A stretch of 7,051 nucleotides of DNA from Patescibacteria group bacterium (GTDB taxonomy: Bacteria; Patescibacteriota; Minisyncoccia; Phycocordibacterales; UBA6065). The position numbers and the translations under genes were made by a program. Shown in pieces: positions 1 to 6,092 of this stretch; positions within the stretch are counted from its first letter, which is position 1, and the number at the start of each line of letters is the position of its first letter. The stretch lies in assembly GCA_028866595.1 (NCBI GenBank), contig JAGWHV010000042.1, positions 1 to 7,051 on the forward strand. The letters are read 5' to 3'. Under the pieces are notes generated by a model. It worked only from the letters and a program-made list of their open reading frames with translations. It did not search any database and was not told where the DNA came from.

Positions 1-417
1 GACCAATCGCTCATCGCCATAGGCTCGGGCGGAGTCACCGGCCGCGGCTTCGGACAAAGCATACAGAAATTCAACTACCTGCCGGAGCCGATAGGGGACT
101 CGATATTCGCCGTGGCGGCCGAGGAGTTCGGCCTCATCGGGACACTCGCTCTCGTCGGCTTGTATCTTTTCTTTGCTATGCGCTCGCTCAAAGTCGCCTC
201 GACGGCCCAGAATCAATTCGGCACGCTCCTCGCCGTCGGCATCATAACGTTCATCATCATCCAATCGTTTACGAACATAGGATCGATGACAGGCGTCATG
301 CCGCTCTCTGGCGTGCCGCTCCTCTTCGTATCCCAAGGCGGCACGGCGCTCCTTTTCGTCCTCGCCGAGTCGGGCATACTTCTCAACATATCGAGAACAG
401 CTCGGCTGGCTAAATGA
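1..417 (+). CDS. ftsW: FtsW/SpoVE-type peptidoglycan polymerase, C-terminal part
   Basis: This is the last 138 codons of a SEDS-family glycosyltransferase, open at the left edge in frame 1. FtsW polymerises lipid II into glycan strands at the division site in the cytoplasmic membrane. Visible family signatures are the extracytoplasmic loop PEPIGDSIF (fragment residues 28-36) followed by AEEFGLIG, and the late loop GVMPLSGVPLLFVSQGG (about 99-114), where most family members have SYGG rather than SQGG. Hydrophobic helices lie near residues 44-60, 79-92 and 105-128, matching the last membrane spans. The fragment could in principle belong to RodA, but the murG gene 25 bases downstream mirrors the ftsW-murG order of division and cell-wall clusters, so FtsW is preferred. 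The TGA stop (415-417) also supplies the TG of an extended -10 box for murG. Confidence 0.92.
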   Translation, partial: DQSLIAIGSGGVTGRGFGQSIQKFNYLPEPIGDSIFAVAAEEFGLIGTLALVGLYLFFAMRSLKVASTAQNQFGTLLAVGIITFIIIQSFTNIGSMTGVMPLSGVPLLFVSQGGTALLFVLAESGILLNISRTARLAK

Positions 418-423
418 TATAAT
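415..423 (+). promoter_or_regulatory. Extended -10 promoter element for murG
   Basis: A perfect extended -10 (TGA TATAAT) sits across the ftsW stop codon. No good -35 box is seen 16-18 bases upstream, which is tolerable for an extended -10 promoter. The predicted transcription start is near 430, leaving a leader of about 13 bases before the murG ATG at 443, with no Shine-Dalgarno sequence. This is inferred from sequence only. Confidence 0.55.
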
Positions 424-442
424 CTCTCCATTCGATTCCTTT

Positions 443-1567
443 ATGAAAATCTTGCTCACAGGCGGCGGCACTGGCGGCCACTTCTATCCGATCGTTGCGA
501 TCGCCGAAGCTATACGGGACATAGCAAAAGAAGAGCATCTCATCGATGCGACTCTCTATTACATGGGGCCAGCGAAATACGATGAGCGGGCGCTTTTCGA
601 GAATGGCGTTATATTCGAGCGCTCATATGCCGGCAAAGTCCGTCGCTATTTCTCGATTTGGAATATCACTGACGCGTTCAAGACGGCGCTCGGCGTTATC
701 AAAGCGATCGCCCGCGTCTGGCAAATATATCCGGACGTCGTTTTCGGCAAAGGCGGATACGTCTCGTTCCCGGTCTTGTGCGCCGCCCGGGTGCTCGGCA
801 TTCCCGTGGTCATCCACGAATCAGATTCGCATCCAGGCCGAGTGAATCTCTGGGCGAGCAAATTCGCAAAGCGGATCGCCATCTCCTATAAAGAAGCGGC
901 TGCTTATTTTCCAAAAGACAAGGTCGCTTTCACCGGCAATCCCGTTCGCAGGGAGATCGCCGAGCCGATCCATGATGGCGCTCGCGAATATCTCAAGCTC
1001 GAGGACCAAGCGCCCGTCATCCTTATCCTCGGCGGCTCCCAGGGCTCGAAAAATATCAACGACTCCATCATCGATATCCTGCCCGATCTGGTGAAAAAAT
1101 ATTATGTCATCCATCAGACAGGCAAAGATAATATCGACGAGATGACCCATACCGCCGAAGTCATCTTGAACGAGAGCATTCACCGGTACCGATACAAACC
1201 CTTCGCATATCTCAATACTCTCTCGCTCCGAATGGCGGCCGGAGCGGCGGACTTGATCATATCGCGGGCAGGCTCGACGATATTCGAGATCGCCCTTTGG
1301 AAAGTGCCCTCGATCATCATCCCCATACCTATCGACGTGAGCCATGATCAGACGTCGAACGCATTCGCCTATGCGGCCTCGGGCGCTTGCTCTGTCATAG
1401 AAGAAGTCAATCTATCGCCGCATGTCCTCGCTGCCGAGATCGACCGGATCATCGATAAGCCCGATGTCGCCCTTGCCATGCGCAAAGGCGCCGAATCATT
1501 CGCTCATCACGACGCCGCCCGCAAGATCGCCGAAGAGATCATCAAGATCGCTTTGAGTCACGCCTGA
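443..1567 (+). CDS. murG: MurG: UDP-GlcNAc:MurNAc-pentapeptide-lipid GlcNAc transferase
   Basis: This 374-residue protein should transfer GlcNAc from UDP-GlcNAc to lipid I to make lipid II, at the inner face of the membrane. It shows the GT-B two-domain pattern of the family. The N-terminal glycine loop is GGGTGGH (residues 7-13), followed by GGYVSFP (104-110). HESDSHPGRVN (125-135) replaces the more usual HEQN-type motif. The C-terminal domain has GGSQGSKNIN (197-206), RAGSTIFE (275-282) and HDQTSNA (301-307), which bind the UDP-sugar donor in known MurG structures. Length is normal for the family. The ATG at 443 places the glycine loop at the expected distance from the N-terminus and follows an extended -10 box. 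gltX starts 19 bases downstream with its own promoter, so the two need not share one transcript. Confidence 0.96.
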   Translation: MKILLTGGGTGGHFYPIVAIAEAIRDIAKEEHLIDATLYYMGPAKYDERALFENGVIFERSYAGKVRRYFSIWNITDAFKTALGVIKAIARVWQIYPDVVFGKGGYVSFPVLCAARVLGIPVVIHESDSHPGRVNLWASKFAKRIAISYKEAAAYFPKDKVAFTGNPVRREIAEPIHDGAREYLKLEDQAPVILILGGSQGSKNINDSIIDILPDLVKKYYVIHQTGKDNIDEMTHTAEVILNESIHRYRYKPFAYLNTLSLRMAAGAADLIISRAGSTIFEIALWKVPSIIIPIPIDVSHDQTSNAFAYAASGACSVIEEVNLSPHVLAAEIDRIIDKPDVALAMRKGAESFAHHDAARKIAEEIIKIALSHA

Positions 1568-1580
1568 TAAAGAGTATACT
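1553..1580 (+). promoter_or_regulatory. Leaderless promoter for gltX
   Basis: TTGAGT (1553-1558), a 16-base spacer and TATACT (1575-1580) resemble a sigma-70-type promoter overlapping the end of murG. Exactly six bases separate the -10 box from the ATG at 1587. If the -10 occupies the usual -12 to -7 register, the A of ATG is +1, so the mRNA would have no 5' leader. There is no Shine-Dalgarno sequence. The reading is inferred, but the same spacing recurs at 4321-4333. Confidence 0.55.
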
Positions 1581-1586
1581 AGGGCC

Positions 1587-2999
1587 ATGATTTCCCGGAT
1601 CAAGGCCTTTTTTAACGGCGGCGCGAGCGGCAAACGCAGAGTCGTCACGCGATTCGCTCCGAGCCCTACCGGCTTCCTCCATGCCGGAAATTATCGTACG
1701 GCTGTATTCTCATACATATACGCCAAGCAACATGGTGGAAAATTCATATTAAGGATAGAGGACACGGACATCGCCCGCTCGAAAAAAGAATACGAGGAGA
1801 ATATATTCGAGAGCCTCGAATGGCTCAAATTGCCGTATGACGAGATGTATCGCCAATCGGAGCGCGCTCCCATTCATCGCCAATACCTTGAAAAGCTCAT
1901 CGCCGAGGACAAGGCCTATGAAGGAGAAGAGGCCCGCAACGAAGGCGGCGGCAAAGTCATCCGCTTCCGCAATCCGAACAAGAAAGTTCGCTTCACCGAT
2001 CTCGTCCGCGGCGAGATCGAATTCGATACGACGGATCTCGGAGATTTCGTCATCGCCAAGAGCTTGGCGGAGCCGATATTCCATTTCGCCGTCGTCGTCG
2101 ACGACTATCTCATGGGCATCACCCACATAGTCCGTGGCGAAGATCATATCTCGAACACGCCGCGGCAGATGCTCATCCAGGAAGCAATAGGCGCGCCGAC
2201 ACCGACATACGCCCATTTGCCTCTCGTACTCGCTCACGATCGATCGAAGCTCTCCAAGCGCCACGGCGCCGAATCGATGACGTATTACCGCGACGCCGGA
2301 TATCTGCCCGACGCTTTGCTCAATTACATGGCTCTTCTCGGCTGGAATCCGGGCACAGATCAGGAGATATTCGACTTGCCGGACCTTATCAAAGCGTTCG
2401 ATATCAGCAAAGTCCAAAAAGGCGGAGCGATCTTTAACGAAGAGAAATTGCGCTGGGTGAATAAAGAGCACCTCAAGCGCCTGCCGAAGGACGCCCTTGT
2501 CATGAATATCCGCGACAGGATCGCCAAGTCCTCTCGGGCGCAGGATATCGGTTGGGATGTCTCTTTCGAGACAGTCAATCGGATCGCTCCCGTCCTCGTC
2601 GAGCGCATAGACACGTACGGCGACATCTCGAAACTCGTCGAATCGCAAGACCTAGACTATTACTTCCAAAACCCTATCTACGACGCTCTATCTCTCAAAT
2701 GGAAAGACGATAAAGACCTGACGTCCGTCAAAAAGCACCTTACGCACGTCAAAGATATCCTTGAAAAGCTCCCCAGCGCGCAATGGGATGAGAATGGTAT
2801 AAAAGCGGCGATCTGGCCGTATGCCGAAGCAGAGGGCAGGGGACAGGTGCTCTGGCCTTTGCGCTTTGCCCTCTCCGGCAAAGACCGCTCGCCGAACCCG
2901 TTCACTCTCGCCGCTATCCTCGGCAAGCCGTCGACTCTCAAGCGGATCGATACGGCGCTCGATCTCTGTTCCCACGCAGGCGCCGATGCAAACCCTTAA
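1587..2999 (+). CDS. gltX: Glutamyl-tRNA synthetase, lacking the cysteine-containing insert
   Basis: This 470-residue class I synthetase charges tRNA-Glu with glutamate in the cytoplasm. The Rossmann-fold catalytic domain has FAPSPTG (residues 23-29), the HIGH-equivalent HAGN (32-35), RIEDTD (56-61), GEDHISNTPRQ (184-194) and the KMSKS-equivalent KLSKR (221-225). The C-terminal part from about 330 is the anticodon-binding helical region, ending in the typical GKPSTLKRIDTALD segment. Typical bacterial GluRS carries a CxC-containing stretch of about 30-40 residues after the position of DKAY (108-111). Here only a short acidic/glycine link (112-122) precedes VIRFRNP, so a zinc-type site is absent. 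There are about 18 residues before the core. The ATG at 1587 is chosen because a -10 box lies six bases upstream. Its last 14 bases overlap the next gene. Whether it also misacylates tRNA-Gln for GatCAB cannot be told from this sequence. Confidence 0.95.
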   Translation: MISRIKAFFNGGASGKRRVVTRFAPSPTGFLHAGNYRTAVFSYIYAKQHGGKFILRIEDTDIARSKKEYEENIFESLEWLKLPYDEMYRQSERAPIHRQYLEKLIAEDKAYEGEEARNEGGGKVIRFRNPNKKVRFTDLVRGEIEFDTTDLGDFVIAKSLAEPIFHFAVVVDDYLMGITHIVRGEDHISNTPRQMLIQEAIGAPTPTYAHLPLVLAHDRSKLSKRHGAESMTYYRDAGYLPDALLNYMALLGWNPGTDQEIFDLPDLIKAFDISKVQKGGAIFNEEKLRWVNKEHLKRLPKDALVMNIRDRIAKSSRAQDIGWDVSFETVNRIAPVLVERIDTYGDISKLVESQDLDYYFQNPIYDALSLKWKDDKDLTSVKKHLTHVKDILEKLPSAQWDENGIKAAIWPYAEAEGRGQVLWPLRFALSGKDRSPNPFTLAAILGKPSTLKRIDTALDLCSHAGADANP

Positions 3000-4314
3000 A
3001 AAATATCTCGCCGATAAACGCATCATATTCGCGCTCGCCCTGTCGGCGACGGTTATTTTTTTGTGCGTCAAAGGCGCCGCGTTCACGCCCGTATCTGCTG
3101 ATTCCGCCGCAGATATCCAGGCTCAAATCGACGCCAATAATCAAAAGATAACCGCTATCCAGCAAGAGATCGATCAATACTCGACCCTTCTTGATCAATC
3201 ATCAAAGCAAGCCCAGACGCTCTCGAGCACCCTTCAATCCCTGGAGCTCACTCAAAAGAAGCTCGAGGCCCAGCTCTCTCTCACGTCAAAACAGATATCG
3301 AAGACAGGCCTATCCCTCCAGCAGGTCAAAAAAGACATAGCTTCGACGGAAGCAGAGATCGCTCCGACCCAAGCCGCTGTTGCCGAGACGGTGAGAGAGA
3401 TCGCTCTCGCCGAACAGCAATCGCCGATCGAGGACTTGCTCAATAACAGGGACATATCGGCGACATGGAACTATATCGATCAGACGGAGACGCTTCAAAG
3501 CCAGCTTAAAAGCAAGTACGAGGACCTGAATACCCTCGAGACGCTCCTTAGAGGAAAGCAGGACCAAGCGACAGGGGAGCAGGCTCAACTCCAGTCGTAC
3601 TTGAAAAGCCTTTCCGATCAGCAACAGGTTCTCGCTATGAGCGTCCAGGAAAAGAACCAATTGCTTTCAGAGACGAATAGCAGGGAAGCGTCATATCGAT
3701 CGCTCATCGCCCAAAAGACAGCCGAGATGAACCTCTACGAACAGCAGCAGTACGACTATGAATCCAAATTAAGCACGGTCGTCAGCCCGTCATCAGCTCC
3801 TGCGCCCCGGCACGGGATCTTGTCATGGCCTCTCGACCATATCCAGGTGACTCAATACTTCGGCAAGACCGTCGACGCGAGAAGGCTCTATGTTTCCGGC
3901 ACCCATGGGGGAGTGGATTTCCGCGCGGCTATCGGCACGCCCGTCAAGGCGGCCCTTTCCGGCGTCATCGAAGACACCGAGCCGACCAAATATCGAAGTG
4001 GCTGCCAGTACGGCAAATACGTCCTTATAAAGCATCCGAACGGGCTCTCGACCATATACGGACACCTCTCGCTCGTCACGGTCAAGCCGGGCGATCCCGT
4101 ACTCGCAGGTGACGTCATCGGCTACAGCGGCGATACCGGTTACGCCATCGGCCCGCATCTCCATTTCGGCCTCTATATAACAGCTGACATTCGCATCGTC
4201 GACTCGTCGGCTCTCGGCTCCGTCCGTTGCGCCGGTATAAAGACCGTCGCCGCGCCGCCCGATGCGTATCTCGACCCGATGGCATACCTACCTGTGTTCA
4301 AGAGCCCGTTCTAG
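2986..4314 (+). CDS. Secreted coiled-coil M23 (LytM-type) murein endopeptidase
   Basis: This 442-residue protein has an EnvC/NlpD-like plan. A signal peptide comes first (KK at 5-6, hydrophobic core about 13-28, likely cleavage after VSA near 38). A long Gln/Glu/Lys/Leu-rich coiled coil follows at about 42-262, then a Ser/Pro/Ala linker (267-275) and an M23 domain at about 276-398. Zinc ligands H307 and D311 (HGGVD) and H393 (HLHF), plus the catalytic-type H360 and H391, are all present. It should therefore be an active enzyme that cuts peptide cross-links, rather than a degenerate activator like EnvC. C340 and C415 could form a disulfide. The ATG at 2986 is chosen because it begins directly before the signal peptide; it overlaps gltX by 14 bases, suggesting translational coupling. 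No promoter of its own was seen. The role in wall remodelling or daughter-cell separation is inferred from family and the nearby ftsW and murG. Confidence 0.9.
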   Translation: MQTLKKYLADKRIIFALALSATVIFLCVKGAAFTPVSADSAADIQAQIDANNQKITAIQQEIDQYSTLLDQSSKQAQTLSSTLQSLELTQKKLEAQLSLTSKQISKTGLSLQQVKKDIASTEAEIAPTQAAVAETVREIALAEQQSPIEDLLNNRDISATWNYIDQTETLQSQLKSKYEDLNTLETLLRGKQDQATGEQAQLQSYLKSLSDQQQVLAMSVQEKNQLLSETNSREASYRSLIAQKTAEMNLYEQQQYDYESKLSTVVSPSSAPAPRHGILSWPLDHIQVTQYFGKTVDARRLYVSGTHGGVDFRAAIGTPVKAALSGVIEDTEPTKYRSGCQYGKYVLIKHPNGLSTIYGHLSLVTVKPGDPVLAGDVIGYSGDTGYAIGPHLHFGLYITADIRIVDSSALGSVRCAGIKTVAAPPDAYLDPMAYLPVFKSPF

Positions 4315-4326
4315 CCGTGGTACAAT
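4297..4326 (+). promoter_or_regulatory. Leaderless extended -10 promoter for the small membrane protein gene
   Basis: TGG TACAAT (4318-4326) is an extended -10 box just after the M23 gene. A weak -35 candidate, TTCAAG (4297-4302), lies 18 bases upstream of the hexamer. Six bases separate the -10 from the ATG at 4333, which again puts +1 on the A of the start codon. No Shine-Dalgarno sequence is present. Confidence 0.5.
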
Positions 4327-4332
4327 AAAAGC

Positions 4333-4656
4333 ATGATCAAGTACATCATCCTTGCCATCATACTTATCATCATTTTGAGCTTCTTCGGGTACGACCTGCG
4401 GGCGATCATCCAAGCGCCGCTCACGCAGAGCAATCTCGGCTATGCCTGGAGCGGAGTAACGTATGTATGGGACAACGTCTTGAGCACGCCTATAAATTAC
4501 TTCTATCACAATATTTTCCTCGGTATCCTCTGGCAAGCATTTCTCACGAACCTCGGAAGGATAAACGCCGGAGCGCCGACAGAGATCCAGAACGCTGGCT
4601 CTCGACTCGTCAACATAGGGAATCAAGGATATCAGCCGATCGGGCAGGGACAGTAG
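4333..4656 (+). CDS. Small one-helix membrane protein of unknown function
   Basis: I do not recognise a named family for this 107-residue protein. It opens with a very hydrophobic helix (residues about 3-18, rich in Ile and Leu) preceded by one lysine. The middle part is aromatic and amphipathic (about 35-75), containing YAWSGVTYVWDNVLSTP and YFYHNIFLGILWQAF, and may form a second membrane-associated segment. The tail is polar and Gln/Gly/Asn-rich (about 80-107). There are no cysteines and no catalytic motif. The start is supported by a -10 box six bases upstream. The gene is only 18 bases behind the M23 peptidase, so a partnership with that enzyme or a role at the envelope is a guess from position. 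Reading frame, codon use and promoter make it a convincing gene. Confidence 0.75.
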   Translation: MIKYIILAIILIIILSFFGYDLRAIIQAPLTQSNLGYAWSGVTYVWDNVLSTPINYFYHNIFLGILWQAFLTNLGRINAGAPTEIQNAGSRLVNIGNQGYQPIGQGQ

Positions 4657-4718
4657 CTTTTGCTAGGCGCTTTGGCCGTAATCAGCCTATATTACCGGAA
4701 AGATATATTGTGCGACAC

Positions 4719-4727
4719 TGATATAAA
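4719..4727 (+). promoter_or_regulatory. Candidate extended -10 for the methyltransferase gene
   Basis: TGA TATAAA matches an extended -10 box. No matching -35 was found. Transcription would begin near 4734 and give a leader of about 55 bases before the ATG at 4789. The leader could form a 6-bp hairpin (4738-4743 with 4749-4754, one G-U pair). A weak call. Confidence 0.3.
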
Positions 4728-4788
4728 AATCCCCCGCCAGGGCCGACAGCCTTGAAATAGTCGCGGATCTGTGAGAGTCTTTGCTCAG

Positions 4789-5388
4789 ATGAATAGTTGG
4801 AGCACATACTACGCGGCGGTTGCCAATCAGCCGCCTTCGGTTTTGATCCAGCAAGCCGTTTCTCGCCTCGACCGTCGAGACTCTGCCCTCGATCTGGGTT
4901 CCGGTACGATGCGCGACTCGGAATACCTCCTGAATCAGCCCGTGGGCTTCCGACGAGTCCAGTCCGTAGACTCAAGCCCCGACGCCCTGCCCTATGCGGA
5001 GCTCATGCGGGCGAAGCACGGCCATCGGTTCGATCATGCGAGAACGCCGTTCGCTGACTTCGATTACGGCATCGATAGGTACGACCTCGTCCACGCAAAC
5101 TTCAGCCTGCCATTCCACGGGCCGATCGGCTTCGAGTCCTTGATGGGGCGGATCCTCGCGTCGGTCCGAATCTCGGGAGTCTTTTCAGGAGTACTCTTCG
5201 GCTGGAACGACGGCTGGCGGAGGCTTTCCAAACCCTACGCTTTCCACAGCCGCCAGGAGGTCAAAGAGATGTTCGACGGATTCGACGTCTCCCTTCAGGA
5301 GGCTCAATTCGAAGGCGCGCTATCCGATAACAGCCGGAAGCATTGGCATTACTTCCGAGTGATCGCCAAGAAGCGAGACGAGCTGTAA
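4789..5388 (+). CDS. Class I SAM-dependent methyltransferase, substrate unknown
   Basis: This 199-residue protein has a Rossmann-like methyltransferase fold. Motif I is ALDLGSGTMRDS (residues 33-44), which binds S-adenosylmethionine. The acidic residue after strand 2 is D61 in SVDSSP. The post-motif region YDLVHANFSLPF (98-109) resembles motif IV, and the end KHWHYFRVIAKK (184-195) is the usual final strand pair. The opening NSWSTYY...QPP pattern and the overall length resemble small TehB-like methyltransferases, but substrate cannot be inferred. The ATG at 4789 is preferred because it puts this opening at the N-terminus; an in-frame GTG at 4771 would add six residues, and a stop lies just upstream of that. 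No Shine-Dalgarno sequence is visible for either. The TAA stop forms part of the terminator stem that follows. Confidence 0.87.
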   Translation: MNSWSTYYAAVANQPPSVLIQQAVSRLDRRDSALDLGSGTMRDSEYLLNQPVGFRRVQSVDSSPDALPYAELMRAKHGHRFDHARTPFADFDYGIDRYDLVHANFSLPFHGPIGFESLMGRILASVRISGVFSGVLFGWNDGWRRLSKPYAFHSRQEVKEMFDGFDVSLQEAQFEGALSDNSRKHWHYFRVIAKKRDEL

Positions 5389-5419
5389 AGTCCGCACGAC
5401 CTGTGCGGACTTTTTATTT
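5387..5419 (+). terminator. Rho-independent terminator after the methyltransferase gene
   Basis: An 11-bp perfect stem (5387-5397 with 5403-5413) encloses the loop GACCT. The A-rich foot of the stem pairs with the start of the T run, and TTATTT follows. The left arm begins inside the TAA stop codon, so termination comes immediately after translation ends. Confidence 0.9.
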
Positions 5420-5453
5420 GTTCTCTGCCCATTACTCTCTGCGCCTTGAGATA

Positions 5454-5487
5454 AAACAAAACACCGCCGTAAAGCGGTGTTTTGTTT
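5454..5487. terminator. Bidirectional terminator between convergent genes
   Basis: A 14-bp perfect stem (5454-5467 with 5474-5487) has the six-base loop CGTAAA. A T-rich arm follows on both strands, so it can stop transcription from either side. It lies eight bases past the stop of the minus-strand lysozyme-like gene, its main user, and backs up the plus-strand terminator about 35 bases earlier. Confidence 0.88.
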
Positions 5488-5495
5488 CTATTCTG

Positions 5496-5984
5496 TTAGC
5501 TTCGGATAGGTCCGATCGCTACATCCGGACTAGAGCCTGCGCCCTGCTCCGCTGGTATCCAGCACTTCGACGAGCTCTGCCAAGGCGTTGTGCCGTATTT
5601 ACCGTAAAGGTATTGGGCATAGCCGAGATTGCCGTCGAGAGCGTAGATATCGTAGCCGAGCTTGGTCGCATCGTCGCCGTGATAGTACTTGTTTATCTGC
5701 ATGACGCCGATATCGTCCTTGTCGACCGTGCCACGGAGGACTTTGCCGTCCGGGCCATACTGCCTAAAGGTCGACTCGCACCGGGCGATCTCCGCGAGGA
5801 TAGGAGTATCCTTGTAATACTCGCGGACATACGCTTCGGTCGAGGTCGAAAGATGATCATCCGATATCGGTTGGCTCACGACAGGAGTAGCGGTAGCCGT
5901 TACCGCGCTCGTCGTCGCCCCATTCCCTATGGCGGGAGTGAAAGCGGTAGCGAGCATGATAAGGCTCGTAGTAAGCTCAATCAT
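5496..5984 (-). CDS. Small lysozyme/transglycosylase (SLT-like) protein, probably exported
   Basis: This 162-residue protein carries a lysozyme-like domain at about residues 50-142. The catalytic-type glutamate is E70 in RCESTFRQY, followed by DIGVMQIN (91-98), which matches the G-x-MQI signature of lytic transglycosylases, and then NLGYAQYLYGKYG (119-131). C69 and C141 could form a disulfide, as expected outside the cytoplasm. Such enzymes cleave the glycan strands of peptidoglycan. The N-terminal hydrophobic stretch (about 8-20) is followed by a Thr/Ala/Val-rich spacer (21-48), but the signal peptide is odd because no basic residue precedes the core. The ATG at 5984 is the only ATG/GTG/TTG start found before an upstream in-frame TAG. 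It is transcribed alone, from a strong promoter about 100 bases upstream. Substrate cleavage is inferred from the family pattern. Confidence 0.8.
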   Translation of the reverse strand: MIELTTSLIMLATAFTPAIGNGATTSAVTATATPVVSQPISDDHLSTSTEAYVREYYKDTPILAEIARCESTFRQYGPDGKVLRGTVDKDDIGVMQINKYYHGDDATKLGYDIYALDGNLGYAQYLYGKYGTTPWQSSSKCWIPAEQGAGSSPDVAIGPIRS

Positions 5985-6086
5985 AACGTTAAGGTTCAGA
6001 GTCTTCTAGCGGCCGCCCTATCAACTTGCGTCTTTGAGAGCGTCCGGCCCTAGAAAACAAATCACCAGAGATGATCTCTCTGATGC
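5985..6086 (-). other. Structured 5' leader of the lysozyme-like gene
   Basis: The predicted transcript starts near 6086, leaving about 102 untranslated bases. The leader begins with a hairpin: a 9-bp stem with one G-U pair (6077-6085 with 6063-6071) and a five-base loop. A second long-range stem pairs 6045-6055 with 6004-6015 over 11 bp with one bulged base. Weaker pairing (TTGA with TCAA) is possible within its loop. There is no recognised riboswitch consensus and no Shine-Dalgarno sequence next to the ATG. It could be a regulatory leader, an mRNA-stabilising element or a separate small RNA; the sequence cannot decide. Confidence 0.5.
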
Positions 6087-6092
6087 CTTTCC

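Noticed and set aside
496..711. Two GCGATCGC octamers resembling the cyanobacterial HIP1 repeat
   Set aside because: Both encode common Ala-Ile-Ala type codons in murG, and two copies are too few to suggest a repeat system.
821..1345. A 174-codon minus-strand frame inside murG
   Set aside because: It is antisense to a well-supported MurG and shows no family signature.
1749..2648. A 299-codon open frame on the minus strand
   Set aside because: It is fully antisense to gltX, whose motifs are clear. Its protein is low in recognisable motifs and has no promoter; it results from codon bias in gltX.
2821..2985. An earlier in-frame ATG for the M23 peptidase at 2821, adding 55 residues
   Set aside because: It lies deep within gltX, the added residues are Arg/Ser-rich shadow sequence, and it would bury the signal peptide. 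The ATG at 2986 starts directly before a normal signal peptide.
4676..4698. An inverted repeat after the small membrane protein gene as a terminator
   Set aside because: The stem is short and bulged, and is followed by an A-rich rather than T-rich stretch.
6004..6016. A NotI-type site (GCGGCCGC) beside TCTAG, which could hint at a cloning scar
   Set aside because: It forms one arm of a stem that pairs with 6045-6055 in native-looking sequence, and no vector sequence flanks it.
5343..6053. A 236-codon plus-strand open frame across the terminators and the lysozyme-like gene
   Set aside because: It runs through two strong terminators and is antisense to a gene with a catalytic motif; its product is Arg/Val-rich without domain features.
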